Assembly (NCBI RefSeq): GCF_003201285.1 | Contig: NZ_QICS01000010.1 | Span: 1-64,000, forward strand | Direction: 5' to 3' | Source of the DNA: Lachnotalea glycerini | GTDB lineage: Bacteria; Bacillota; Clostridia; Lachnospirales; Lachnospiraceae | DNA: 64,000 bases | Shown here: piece by piece, positions 9,801-21,487 of the stretch | How the letters are laid out: every line of letters starts with the position of its first letter | How positions within the stretch are numbered: the first letter of the stretch is position 1 | Translations under genes and position numbers: made by a program | Notes under the pieces: model-generated | Databases searched by the model: none | What the model was told of the DNA's origin: nothing | The model's input: only the letters and a program-made list of their open reading frames with translations

Positions 9801-9917
9801 GGTGATTCCATGCATATTGAATTGTCTACAGATTATGATTTCATACCTAAAAAATGGGGTATCTCCGAGGATGAACGCAACTTATCATATATTATAAATA
9901 GTATCAAGCAGGAATAG
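6804..9917 (+). CDS. Wzy/O-antigen-ligase-like membrane protein fused to a glycosidase-like C-terminus
   Basis: The 1037-residue protein has three parts. Residues 1-190 hold a signal-anchor helix, an extracytoplasmic beta-rich domain and a return helix. Residues about 220-690 hold roughly ten membrane segments in the style of O-antigen polymerase/ligase proteins, including YSNSNQFAGY, LTQTRTTLLA and a large outside loop before SPSHNAIIG. Residues about 741-880 resemble GH43/GH32-type propeller blades (YNPDYFMYNGINYVYYQD, IGIAVSNDGIIW). Residues 886-1037 form a beta-sandwich-like end shared with the next protein. It may polymerise or ligate repeat units and bind or trim the product outside the cell. 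The fusion is unusual. Start ATG 6804 follows TAGAGG. Confidence 0.7.
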   Translation: MRCYHRIKLNIHKVVFMLIGIFISIYFAAYMVNLWGVTENNVEKKYVLDAVPSLNDDVKKENNEYDILNNDVTINFYVTNADNYNYLLINFLSDNINEKAKLYFYDDMGHILEEKEIELSGSTELLKISQDGFSYIKVNFKNMSNISFKIQKMQFRSELAFSNWVLFAKYVCVCFIVYISLSIGLSKFFRYKNIVFKYYVLSDVLIYIYDMLKRILFKEIKYISKYYYIVTCTIVTTLLLVFYKMYSISYDVQYIELIIYITIGIFLITKLLSKENNIRVKWNNPLAMSWIILSVLMIISEIFTDQTKGMIGYFNLGVLGIYFYITGKIEKREKVLNYLRTAILITFIPCIIKCLFFYNESQGILRYAGLYSNSNQFAGYVIVVFAVLISDLDYYVELKQIKSGLVFNNVLLGFASCFLWLTQTRTTLLAMLLIIFLEIAKIYIMRKKYSEKLKNIIIIIFMLVIIPITWEVSIWSINNISLKNSNQKIVVKQIDNVSIPVYAAEDSNRIVKTLKNSSSLGQFSNNRFDFWMTYIRNMNLVGHKDFLYMESISSASPSHNAIIGMMYKYGIFTGIPYIIMLFFSFWYAIKYFINNSYKKKNAMLPLNIVIAFIMCALLDTMDERPFWKMLWLVYYLIVGFLMNMENEEDADECLNINNYNEVYYLGCNKLEKYTITLGLILLIVLHVGKFIYIGVNWWESRISKNSIYFKKISNETVQNVPLWLTSIYDSNQFISEEETMPEELQGYNPDYFMYNGINYVYYQDIDSNQVALAASKDDNEWKIYKDPILKLGKTGAFDDTAIIKSDVVYVAPYYYMIYIGENSELKRQIGIAVSNDGIIWTKKNVRGTFKEEYVEDISAEYDVEAGIIKLEYIKGSLDVVKADINVSQNRDMFNFDTEADWTTSLVSSEEVLSGSYGIEGDAGSKNVWMQSEASVDLYYNDDASKLILNGYMPLDIYMQKNINAVTLNVKINGEEVYKKIFNSSEVFQIEIPIDTLERQGDSMHIELSTDYDFIPKKWGISEDERNLSYIINSIKQE

Positions 9918-10108
9918 TCGAAACTCAATATATGATAGTTGTTATATTAGGATAATAGCTTTAACTTTACATTTACCATAATTTGCAATATACTCTAAAA
10001 TGGAATAAAAACTAATAGAGCTATCATGTTAAAACTTTTTTGTGTAGTAAAGAATAAAAAAAATGATGGAATTTGCGATACTTTACATTATCAAAAGGAG
10101 TAAATATA

Positions 10109-13562
<3,454 letters not shown>

Positions 13563-13585
13563 AAAATATAAAGGAGAAGAATTAA

Positions 13586-14884
13586 ATGAAACTAGCAGTA
13601 GCAGGCACGGGATATGTAGGATTGGTGGCAGGTGTATGTTTTGCAGAGGTAGGTCATCAGGTATTATGTATAGATGTAGACAATAAGAAAATAGAAATGT
13701 TGAAGAATGGTATTTCACCAATATATGAACAGGATTTAGAAGAGCTGATGGTAAAAAACTATAATGCTGGGCGTTTGGATTACTCGACTGATTATAAAAA
13801 AGCATATAGAGATGCAGATGCTATATTTATTGGCGTTGGGACTCCTGAACAGCCAGATGGTTCAGCCAATATGACATATGTTGCAAATGTGGCCAGACAG
13901 ATTGCAGAGACAGTTGAGAAAGACTGTCTTGTTGTTGTTAAATCAACGGTTCCAGTTGGGACTAATGATAAAGTTGAGCAGTTCATAAAGGATGCGCTTT
14001 TAAAAGATGTTAATATAGAGGTAGCTAGTAATCCGGAATTTTTGGCACAGGGAACCGCTGTAAGGGATACTCTTCATGCTGCCAGAATAATTATTGGTAC
14101 AGAAAGTAAAAAAGCTGAAAAAATACTTCGTGAAATATACGCTCCCTTTAATTTGCCGATTGTTTCAGTAAGTAGAAGAAGTGCAGAGATGATAAAATAT
14201 GCGAGCAATGATTTTTTAGCATTAAAAATTTCATATATGAATGATATTGCTAATTTGTGTGAATTGGTCGGAGCCAATATTCAAGATGTTGCAAAGGGAA
14301 TGTCTTTCGATAGCCGAATTGGAGAAAAATTTTTAAATGCAGGAATTGGCTATGGTGGAAGTTGCTTTCCCAAAGATACAAAGGCATTAAAATGGTTAGC
14401 AGAGCAGAATAATTATGAATTAAAAACAATAAAGGCTGCAATAGATGTAAATGAGGCACAGAAAGTTAGCTTGTTTAAAAAGGCCTGCAAGAGATTAATT
14501 ACCTTTAGTGGATTGAAAGTGGCTGTATTAGGCTTGACTTTTAAACCGGGAACGGATGACCTTCGAGAAGCTCCATCGTTAGATAATGTACCTCTTCTTT
14601 TGGAACAAGGAGCAGATATTTACGCTTATGATCCGGTAGGAATGGACAATTTTAAGAAGAAATACTCAGAAGGTATTATCTATACTAACTCTGTACAAGA
14701 AGCATTAAAAAATGCACAGGTGTGTTTTATATTTACGGAGTGGCAGGAATTTAAGGATATCAGACCGGAAGAATTTAAGGAATGGATGAGAACAGCACTG
14801 ATTTATGATGGACGAAATTTATTTGATTTGAAAGAGATGCAGTCGGCAGGCGTAGAATATTATTCAGTTGGCAGGAGTTTATAA
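13586..14884 (+). CDS. ugd: UDP-glucose 6-dehydrogenase
   Basis: The 432-residue enzyme oxidises UDP-glucose twice at C-6, using 2 NAD+, to UDP-glucuronate. The N-terminal Rossmann motif is AGTGYVGLVAG. The catalytic cysteine is Cys260 in GYGGSCFPKDTKAL, and the NPEFLAQGTAV and AVLGLTFKPGTDDLREAPS motifs of the family are present. Length is normal. It starts after AAAGGAG. The UDP-GlcA 4-epimerase gene starts 13 bases after its stop, so the pair can deliver UDP-glucuronate and UDP-galacturonate to the polymer. Confidence 0.95.
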   Translation: MKLAVAGTGYVGLVAGVCFAEVGHQVLCIDVDNKKIEMLKNGISPIYEQDLEELMVKNYNAGRLDYSTDYKKAYRDADAIFIGVGTPEQPDGSANMTYVANVARQIAETVEKDCLVVVKSTVPVGTNDKVEQFIKDALLKDVNIEVASNPEFLAQGTAVRDTLHAARIIIGTESKKAEKILREIYAPFNLPIVSVSRRSAEMIKYASNDFLALKISYMNDIANLCELVGANIQDVAKGMSFDSRIGEKFLNAGIGYGGSCFPKDTKALKWLAEQNNYELKTIKAAIDVNEAQKVSLFKKACKRLITFSGLKVAVLGLTFKPGTDDLREAPSLDNVPLLLEQGADIYAYDPVGMDNFKKKYSEGIIYTNSVQEALKNAQVCFIFTEWQEFKDIRPEEFKEWMRTALIYDGRNLFDLKEMQSAGVEYYSVGRSL

Positions 14885-14897
14885 TGCGGAGGTTATT

Positions 14898-15905
14898 ATG
14901 AGAAGCGATTATAAGGAATTAAATTGTAGTAAAGTAATTTTGATTACTGGAGCAGCTGGGTTTATAGGGTTTCATTTGGCCAGAAGATTACTTTTAGATG
15001 GATTAACAGTCATAGGGTTTGATAATTTAAATGCATATTATGATGTAAAATTAAAGAATGACAGGCTTAAGATCTTAGAGGCTTATAAGACGTTTCAGTT
15101 TATAAAGGGTGATTTAGCCAATAAAGAGGCTTTGGAAGCATTATTTAAGAGCGTTAATATAGACATTGTAGTAAATCTGGCGGCTCAAGCAGGGGTAAGA
15201 TATAGTATAGAGAATCCGGATGCATATATTCAGTCCAATATTGTTGGATTTTTTAATATACTGGAGTGTTGTAGATATTATCCGGTAGATCATTTAATTT
15301 ATGCGTCTTCAAGCTCTGTTTATGGTTGTAATGATAAAGTACCGTTTTCAACAGAAGATAAAGTGGACATGCCAGTCAGTCTTTATGCTGCAACAAAAAA
15401 ATCAAATGAATTGATGGCATATTCATATTGTAAGTTGTATAATATAAAAGCTACGGGACTTAGATTTTTTACGGTATACGGTCCAATGGGAAGACCAGAC
15501 ATGGCATATTTTTCATTTTCCGAAAAAATTATAAGAAACCAACCAATTAAAATATTTAATAATGGTAATATGTATAGAGACTTTACATATATAGATGATA
15601 TAGTTGAAGGGATAGTTAGAATATTAGCAAATTCTCCTGTCTTAGATAGAAATCAGGTTGGTCATAAAGTTTATAATATTGGAAACAATAAACCTGAGAA
15701 GTTGATGCTTTTTGTGGAAATATTGGAAAAAGAATTAGGAAAAGAAGCAATAAAAGAGTTTTGTCCTATGCAGCCAGGGGATGTTTACCAGACCTATGCA
15801 GATGTGTCAGAATTAGAGAGAGATTTTAATTTTAGACCAAGGACTACATTAGAAGAAGGAATTAATATTTTTATAGAGTGGTTTTTGAAATACTATAATT
15901 GGTGA
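14898..15905 (+). CDS. UDP-glucuronate 4-epimerase (extended SDR)
   Basis: ATG 14898 is preceded by CGGAGG and gives 335 residues. An upstream in-frame ATG at 14868, inside ugd, has no ribosome binding site. TGAAGFIGFHLA is the NAD-binding loop. Ser-Ser-Ser then YAATKKSNE supply the SDR catalytic Tyr-x3-Lys. FDNLNAYYDVKLKNDRL is a signature of the UDP-glucuronate 4-epimerase branch (LpsL/Cap1J), as opposed to GalE. It should convert UDP-GlcA made by the upstream dehydrogenase into UDP-GalA. Adjacent placement with ugd strongly supports the call. Confidence 0.87.
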   Translation: MRSDYKELNCSKVILITGAAGFIGFHLARRLLLDGLTVIGFDNLNAYYDVKLKNDRLKILEAYKTFQFIKGDLANKEALEALFKSVNIDIVVNLAAQAGVRYSIENPDAYIQSNIVGFFNILECCRYYPVDHLIYASSSSVYGCNDKVPFSTEDKVDMPVSLYAATKKSNELMAYSYCKLYNIKATGLRFFTVYGPMGRPDMAYFSFSEKIIRNQPIKIFNNGNMYRDFTYIDDIVEGIVRILANSPVLDRNQVGHKVYNIGNNKPEKLMLFVEILEKELGKEAIKEFCPMQPGDVYQTYADVSELERDFNFRPRTTLEEGINIFIEWFLKYYNW

Positions 15906-15976
15906 TATGGGGTATAACAAATTTGCTTTCTATAAAAATAAAAAGTCGAAAATTATTTTCATTGAGGTAATTCAAT

Positions 15977-17503
15977 ATGTTAAAAGAAAAAGATTGGAAT
16001 AATAAGAAAGAATATAGACTTTTACTTTATATTATTATTATAGCATTAACTAATTACGTAATAAACGCAGATATATTGATTAAGTCTTTGTGTAATGATG
16101 ATTTATTTTTATGGAATGAATATATGAAAGATTCATTTTCAGAATTTGTATTTTCTTTATCATCTAATAAATTTAGGCCAGTATTTAATATTATGATTTA
16201 CGGCGTTTTCTCCATAGTTGGTACAAAAATAGCAGTTATTGGAGTAGTTAATTTAGTACTTGCTTGGATTATAGCAATAGTTTTATTTTATATGATTGAT
16301 CAAATTATTAATAATGAGCTAATTGGTTTAATGGGAGCTATTTTGTTTTTATTATCTAGATTTTCTTATTATAATATTAATCAAGTATTAGGAATAATGG
16401 AAGCCATGGCATTGCTAATGTCTATATTGATGCTATATTATATATATAAGTATATAAATCAAAAAAATGCAAAGTATTATTTTATAGCATTTTATATATA
16501 TTTTTTTATACCATATGTACATGAAAGATTTATTATCTTATATCCAATTTTTATATATGCTTTAATTGTAGGTGAAGATTTAAAATTTAAAAATTTATTT
16601 ACATATAAAAATTTTTTAAAATTAATATTACCTAGTATAAGCTTTGTTTTGTTTTTTGTTTTACGTATATGTTTATTTAAAGAACACATGTTAGATGGAA
16701 CCGGTGGTACAAATGCAATAGAAACTTTTAATATTACACAAATTATTAAATATGTTGCTTCACAAATTTTGTATCTTGTGGGGATAAATAATGGTGAGCG
16801 TTATTTGTGTGGAATTCAATGGCATGAAATGAGAATCAGATACAAATTAATAAGTGTAATGGTAGCTGGAATTTTATTTGGATTAGCAGTTTTATCTTCT
16901 ATTGTATTAATAAAACAAGATAAAGAAAGGAGGAAAAGAAATTTATATAATGTATCACTATTTTTACTATTTATAGTGCTGTGTATTGTATCATCTAGTA
17001 TCACTATTCGTGTAGAGATGAGATGGATATATGTTACCTATACAGCGATGTTACTACTTGTAGCATATATGATTAAAATAATATATGAGTCAGCAATTAA
17101 TAAAATTTTAAAAAAATATATTTTGTGCCTACTATTCTTGTTTTGGGTACTCATGATACCATTGGAGAATTATTACAGAAGTTACTATAGTAGGTTATAT
17201 TATTGGTCAACAATGTTAACTACAGAATCACTATATGAAAAAACTTTTAATATATATGGTAATAAATTATGGAATGCACGATTGGTAATATACGATAAGA
17301 ATGAGACCTTAAATGCTGATATTATTATGAATTCACTTAGACCTTTAGCGAAAAACGGCAATTTGGGATCTTTTGAGGTTTATATTATACATTCATTAAG
17401 TGATATTAGTAAATTATATAATGATAATACAATTATTTTGGATTTTGATTATAAGCAAATCGAATTTAATAATGTTACGAAATTAGTGAAATTTTATTTA
17501 TAA
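15977..17503 (+). CDS. Polytopic membrane protein, possible GT-C glycosyltransferase
   Basis: The 508-residue protein has about ten to eleven membrane helices. The first outside loop contains an acidic pair followed by aromatic residues (CNDDLFLWNEY), and a second loop carries YVHERFIIL, features seen in GT-C transferases that work on the outer membrane face. The last 90 residues are soluble. It has no specific family signature that I can name. The gene is extremely AT-rich. It lies alone between the UDP-GlcA epimerase and rfbF, with a GAGGT ribosome binding site. A role in adding a lipid-phosphate-linked sugar is a guess from fold and context. Confidence 0.5.
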   Translation: MLKEKDWNNKKEYRLLLYIIIIALTNYVINADILIKSLCNDDLFLWNEYMKDSFSEFVFSLSSNKFRPVFNIMIYGVFSIVGTKIAVIGVVNLVLAWIIAIVLFYMIDQIINNELIGLMGAILFLLSRFSYYNINQVLGIMEAMALLMSILMLYYIYKYINQKNAKYYFIAFYIYFFIPYVHERFIILYPIFIYALIVGEDLKFKNLFTYKNFLKLILPSISFVLFFVLRICLFKEHMLDGTGGTNAIETFNITQIIKYVASQILYLVGINNGERYLCGIQWHEMRIRYKLISVMVAGILFGLAVLSSIVLIKQDKERRKRNLYNVSLFLLFIVLCIVSSSITIRVEMRWIYVTYTAMLLLVAYMIKIIYESAINKILKKYILCLLFLFWVLMIPLENYYRSYYSRLYYWSTMLTTESLYEKTFNIYGNKLWNARLVIYDKNETLNADIIMNSLRPLAKNGNLGSFEVYIIHSLSDISKLYNDNTIILDFDYKQIEFNNVTKLVKFYL

Positions 17504-17693
17504 ATATGTTTAATAGTAAAAGAATAATTTTATAAATAATATGTTTATCATAAAGAATAATTAATTAGAAAGTGTAAAATATGCACTGGCACACAAATTA
17601 AGAATTTAATTGGAAATTAAAAAATCAAACTTTAATATTGATAGCTTTAGTCATTATAAATGCAAAATGCTATTATTGATAAGGAGAAATATA

Positions 17694-18473
17694 ATGAAAG
17701 TAGTGTTATTAGCAGGGGGATTTGGCACAAGAATAAGTGAAGAGAGTCATTTAAAGCCAAAGCCGATGATTGAAATTGCTGGGAAGCCAATATTATGGCA
17801 CATTATGAAATATTATTCGTCATTTGGCTATAATGACTTTGTAATTTGTGCGGGATATAAGCAACATGTAATTAAGGAATGGTTTGCAGATTATTATTTA
17901 CATAATAGTGATATTACATTTGACTTTACAAGTAAAAATGAGATGACTGTTCATAAGAATTTTGCGGAACCTTGGAAAGTAACAATTGTTGATACTGGTC
18001 TTAATACGATGACAGGTGGACGTATCAAAAGAATAAAGAAATATGTTGGGAATGAACCATTTATGCTTACCTATGGTGATGGTGTTTGTGATGTTGATAT
18101 CAAATCGTTAGTAGAATTTCACAAGAAACAGGGTAAAATTGCTACGCTTACTGCTGTCAATATTGGACAGCGTTTTGGAGTTTTGGAAGTAGGTAAAGAA
18201 GGAGTTGTTGAAACGTTTAGAGAAAAAAGTGAAGGTGATGGAAGTCTTATTAATGCTGGGTATATGGTACTGAATCCTGAGATATTTGAATATATAGAGA
18301 ACGATTCTACAATATTTGAAAGAGAACCATTAGAGGAAGTAGCAAAAAATGGTGAACTGAATGCATTTATGCATAAGGGCTTTTGGCAGTGCATGGATAC
18401 GAAACGTGATATGGAAAAATTAGAGCAGCTATTAGCAGACGGTGTGGCACCATGGAAAGTGTGGGAGGACTAA
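17694..18473 (+). CDS. rfbF: Glucose-1-phosphate cytidylyltransferase
   Basis: The true start is ATG 17694 after AAGGAG, giving 259 residues, the usual length of RfbF/DdhA (about 257). An upstream in-frame ATG at 17610 would add 28 residues of poor character. The nucleotidyltransferase signature is LAGGFGTRISEESHLKPKP, followed by MIEIAGKPILWHIMKYY and YGDGVCDVDI. It makes CDP-D-glucose from glucose-1-phosphate and CTP, the first step towards CDP-3,6-dideoxyhexoses. Its TAA stop shares a base with the ATG of rfbG (TAATG), indicating translational coupling. Confidence 0.95.
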   Translation: MKVVLLAGGFGTRISEESHLKPKPMIEIAGKPILWHIMKYYSSFGYNDFVICAGYKQHVIKEWFADYYLHNSDITFDFTSKNEMTVHKNFAEPWKVTIVDTGLNTMTGGRIKRIKKYVGNEPFMLTYGDGVCDVDIKSLVEFHKKQGKIATLTAVNIGQRFGVLEVGKEGVVETFREKSEGDGSLINAGYMVLNPEIFEYIENDSTIFEREPLEEVAKNGELNAFMHKGFWQCMDTKRDMEKLEQLLADGVAPWKVWED

Positions 18474-19528
18474 TGACTGATTTGAATTTTTTTCAGGGAA
18501 AAAAGGTGTTGGTAACAGGACACACTGGTTTTAAGGGATCTTGGATGTGTAAAGTATTAATAAATGCTGGGGCGCTTGTAACAGGATATTCTTTGGAAGC
18601 ACCTACAAGTCCCAGTTTGTATGAACTTGCTGAGTTAGAAAATAAAATGGACTCTGTAATCGGAGATATCCGCAATTTAGGTAAATTACAGGAAGTATTC
18701 AAAAAAGTACAACCGGAAATAGTGATTCATTTAGCTGCTCAGCCAATTGTACGAGATTCGTACAAAAACCCGGTTTATACCTATGAAACAAATGTTATGG
18801 GTACGGTTAATATTTGTGAATGTATAAGATTAAATATCTGTGTAAAATCATTCTTAAATGTAACAACTGATAAGGTTTATAAGAATAATGAGTGGATTTG
18901 GGGATATAGAGAAAATGATTCCTTAGATGGATTTGATCCATATTCTAATAGTAAATCATGTTCAGAACTAGTAACACATAGTTATATCAATTCTTTTTTT
19001 GCAGATAGAAAAGTTGCCATTTCAACAGCGAGGGCAGGTAATGTGATAGGCGGAGGTGATTTTGCGAATGACAGAATTATACCGGATTGTATAAGAGCAG
19101 TTGAAAAAGAAGAAGATATTGTTGTCCGAAATCCTTACTCTACAAGACCATATCAACATGTATTAGAACCAGTCATGGCGTATTTAATGATTGTAGAAAA
19201 ACAATATAAGGATATTTCATTTGCAGGGTTTTACAATGTAGGACCAGATGATAAGGATTGTGTAACAACTGGTACTCTGGTAGATATATTTGTAAAAAAA
19301 TGGGGAAATAATTTAAAATGGATTAACCAGTATGATGGTGGACCGCATGAAGCTAATTTCCTTAAGCTAGATTGTTCAAAGATAAAAAGTGTATTTGAAT
19401 GGAAAACTCGCTGGTCAGTCGAAGAGGCTATAGAAAAAACAGTCGAGTGGACTAAAATCTATTTTAATAATGAAAATGTATCAGGTATTATGGACAAGCA
19501 AATTCGTGAATTTATTGAATTACAATAA
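18473..19528 (+). CDS. rfbG: CDP-glucose 4,6-dehydratase
   Basis: Start ATG 18473 overlaps the rfbF stop and follows GGGAGG; the product is 351 residues. An earlier ATG at 18452 inside rfbF has no ribosome binding site. VTGHTGFKGSWM is the NAD-binding loop. IHLAAQPIVRDSY, TTDKVYKNNEW and YSNSKSCSE (catalytic Tyr-x3-Lys) are characteristic of RfbG/DdhB within the extended SDR family. The reaction is CDP-glucose to CDP-4-keto-6-deoxyglucose. It is sandwiched between rfbF and rfbH, the standard order. Confidence 0.95.
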   Translation: MTDLNFFQGKKVLVTGHTGFKGSWMCKVLINAGALVTGYSLEAPTSPSLYELAELENKMDSVIGDIRNLGKLQEVFKKVQPEIVIHLAAQPIVRDSYKNPVYTYETNVMGTVNICECIRLNICVKSFLNVTTDKVYKNNEWIWGYRENDSLDGFDPYSNSKSCSELVTHSYINSFFADRKVAISTARAGNVIGGGDFANDRIIPDCIRAVEKEEDIVVRNPYSTRPYQHVLEPVMAYLMIVEKQYKDISFAGFYNVGPDDKDCVTTGTLVDIFVKKWGNNLKWINQYDGGPHEANFLKLDCSKIKSVFEWKTRWSVEEAIEKTVEWTKIYFNNENVSGIMDKQIREFIELQ

Positions 19529-19559
19529 TATAATTATTAAATGAATAAGGAGTATTTAG

Positions 19560-20897
19560 ATGTTTGAAAATATGAAAGAGCAAGAGGCACGTGAAGAAAT
19601 ATTAGCAATGGTGGAAAAGTATTGTGATACATTTCATAATCAATCTAAGAAGTTTCAAGATGGAGATAGAATACCTTATGCCAGAAGAGTTTATGGGCAT
19701 GAAGAAATGGTTAATTTAGTAGATAGTTCGCTTGAATTTTGGCTGACGGCTGGTAGATATACGGATGAATTTGAACAAAAATTCGCAGAATACCTTGGAA
19801 TTAAATATTGTTCTTTAGTTAACTCAGGCTCTTCTGCAAATTTGAATGCATTTATGGCGTTGACTTCTCCACTTCTTGGAGAAAGACAAGTTAAAAGAGG
19901 GGACGAAGTAATAACGGTAGCGGCAGGATTTCCAACAACTGTTGCACCTATAATACAATATGGCGCAGCGCCTGTTTTTGTTGATGTGACAATTCCACAA
20001 TATAATATAGATGTAACAAAATTAGAGGAAGCATATTCCAAAAAAACAAAAGCAGTTATGGTAGCGCATACATTAGGTAATCCCTTTGATTTGGGAGCAG
20101 TTAAAGCATTCTGTGATAAATATAATCTTTGGCTAATCGAAGATAACTGTGATGCTTTGGGATCTAAATATATGATTAACGGAGAAGAGAAATTTACTGG
20201 AACCGTAGGAGATATCGGAACATCTAGCTTTTATCCTCCGCACCATATGACTATGGGAGAAGGCGGAGCTGTCTATACAAATAATGCATTGTTACACAAA
20301 GCAATTCGTTCTTTTAGAGATTGGGGACGTGACTGTATATGCCCATCAGGAGTGGATAATCTTTGTAAACATAGATTTGACAAGCAGTATGGAGAATTAC
20401 CCTTAGGTTACGACCATAAATATGTATATTCCCATTTTGGCTATAATTTGAAAGCCACTGATATGCAAGCAGCAGTAGGATGCGCCCAGATAGTTAAATT
20501 TCCGTCTTTTGTTGAAAAGAGAAGATATAACTTTGACCGATTAAAAGATGCCTTAGTTGATACATCAGACAAATTAATACTTCCAAAAGCATGTGAAAAT
20601 TCAACACCAAGCTGGTTTGGTTTCTTGATTACTTGTAAAGATGGCGTAAATCGAAATTCTGTAGTTCAATATATTGAAGAAAAAGGGGTGCAAACAAGAA
20701 TGCTGTTTGCAGGCAATTTAATTAAGCATCCTTGCTTTGATGAAATGAGAGCGACAGGAGTAGGTTACAGAGTAATAGGTGAATTAACAAATACTGATAG
20801 AATTATGAATGATACATTTTGGATTGGAGTATATCCTGGTATGACAGATGAAATGATTGATTATATGGCAATGGTGATTAAGGACGCAGTTAAATAG
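19560..20897 (+). CDS. rfbH: CDP-4-keto-6-deoxyglucose 3-dehydratase (E1)
   Basis: The 445-residue protein is an aminotransferase-fold enzyme that uses pyridoxamine phosphate and a [2Fe-2S] cluster to remove the C-3 hydroxyl. The Schiff-base lysine of aminotransferases is replaced by the His pair at about 228-229 in FYPPHHMTMGEGG, the E1 hallmark. The cluster ligands are visible as Cys197, Cys259, Cys261 and Cys269, with the x1 and x7 spacings of the E1 motif and a slightly longer first spacer. It makes CDP-4-keto-3,6-dideoxyglucose. The usual partner reductase E3 (DdhD) is not encoded in this window. Confidence 0.95.
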   Translation: MFENMKEQEAREEILAMVEKYCDTFHNQSKKFQDGDRIPYARRVYGHEEMVNLVDSSLEFWLTAGRYTDEFEQKFAEYLGIKYCSLVNSGSSANLNAFMALTSPLLGERQVKRGDEVITVAAGFPTTVAPIIQYGAAPVFVDVTIPQYNIDVTKLEEAYSKKTKAVMVAHTLGNPFDLGAVKAFCDKYNLWLIEDNCDALGSKYMINGEEKFTGTVGDIGTSSFYPPHHMTMGEGGAVYTNNALLHKAIRSFRDWGRDCICPSGVDNLCKHRFDKQYGELPLGYDHKYVYSHFGYNLKATDMQAAVGCAQIVKFPSFVEKRRYNFDRLKDALVDTSDKLILPKACENSTPSWFGFLITCKDGVNRNSVVQYIEEKGVQTRMLFAGNLIKHPCFDEMRATGVGYRVIGELTNTDRIMNDTFWIGVYPGMTDEMIDYMAMVIKDAVK

Positions 20898-20898
20898 T

Positions 20899-21405
20899 AT
20901 GTTGAATAAGACATGGTTAATAATTGAGAAGATAGCTAAGCTTGTTATTTTTATTCCTTTAAAAAAGATTGGTGTAGACATAAGTGAAGATCAGTGGGAT
21001 AGTTTAATGCAATTTGTGAAATTTGGTATTGTTGGGTTATCAAATACCTTAATATCATATGTTGTCTATTTGCTCAGTATGTTGATGGGAATGCACTATT
21101 TAGCTGGAAATACTTTAGGTTTTATTGTCAGTGTATTAAATTCATTTTATTGGAATAACAAGTATGTATTCAGAGAGAGCACAGGGGAAAAACGTTCAAT
21201 TCTAAAAACTTTAGTGAAAACTTTTATGGCTTATGCAATAACAGGATTAATTTTAGCCAATATATTATTGATTATATGGGTGGACGTTTTGCATATTCCC
21301 AAATTATTTGGACCAATCATTAATTTGATTATAACAATTCCATTAAATTTTATGATTAATAAATTGTGGGCATTTAAAGATACTAAACGAATAGATGAGG
21401 AATAG
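20899..21405 (+). CDS. GtrA family membrane protein
   Basis: The 168-residue protein has four membrane helices from about residue 38 onward, opening with MQFVKFGIVGLSNTLISYVVYLL. That, with LGFIVSVLNSFYWNNKYVF, is the GtrA (PF04138) pattern. GtrA proteins are thought to flip polyprenyl-phosphate sugars for three-component glycosylation systems. It starts one base after rfbH stops and lacks a clear ribosome binding site, so it is probably translated by coupling. A GtrB-type glycosyltransferase and a GT-C-like protein follow, completing a likely three-gene set. Confidence 0.88.
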   Translation: MLNKTWLIIEKIAKLVIFIPLKKIGVDISEDQWDSLMQFVKFGIVGLSNTLISYVVYLLSMLMGMHYLAGNTLGFIVSVLNSFYWNNKYVFRESTGEKRSILKTLVKTFMAYAITGLILANILLIIWVDVLHIPKLFGPIINLIITIPLNFMINKLWAFKDTKRIDEE

Positions 21406-21487
21406 AACGTTATATTAGTAAATTTTACAGGGAAGCTGTTAAAGATTACATGAACAATTGTTAGTGACTAGGTATACGGGAGATAAT

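Noticed and set aside
10073-10108. Upstream start for the propeller protein
   Set aside because: The ATG at 10109 has the AAAGGAG site and begins a proper signal sequence; the longer form has neither.
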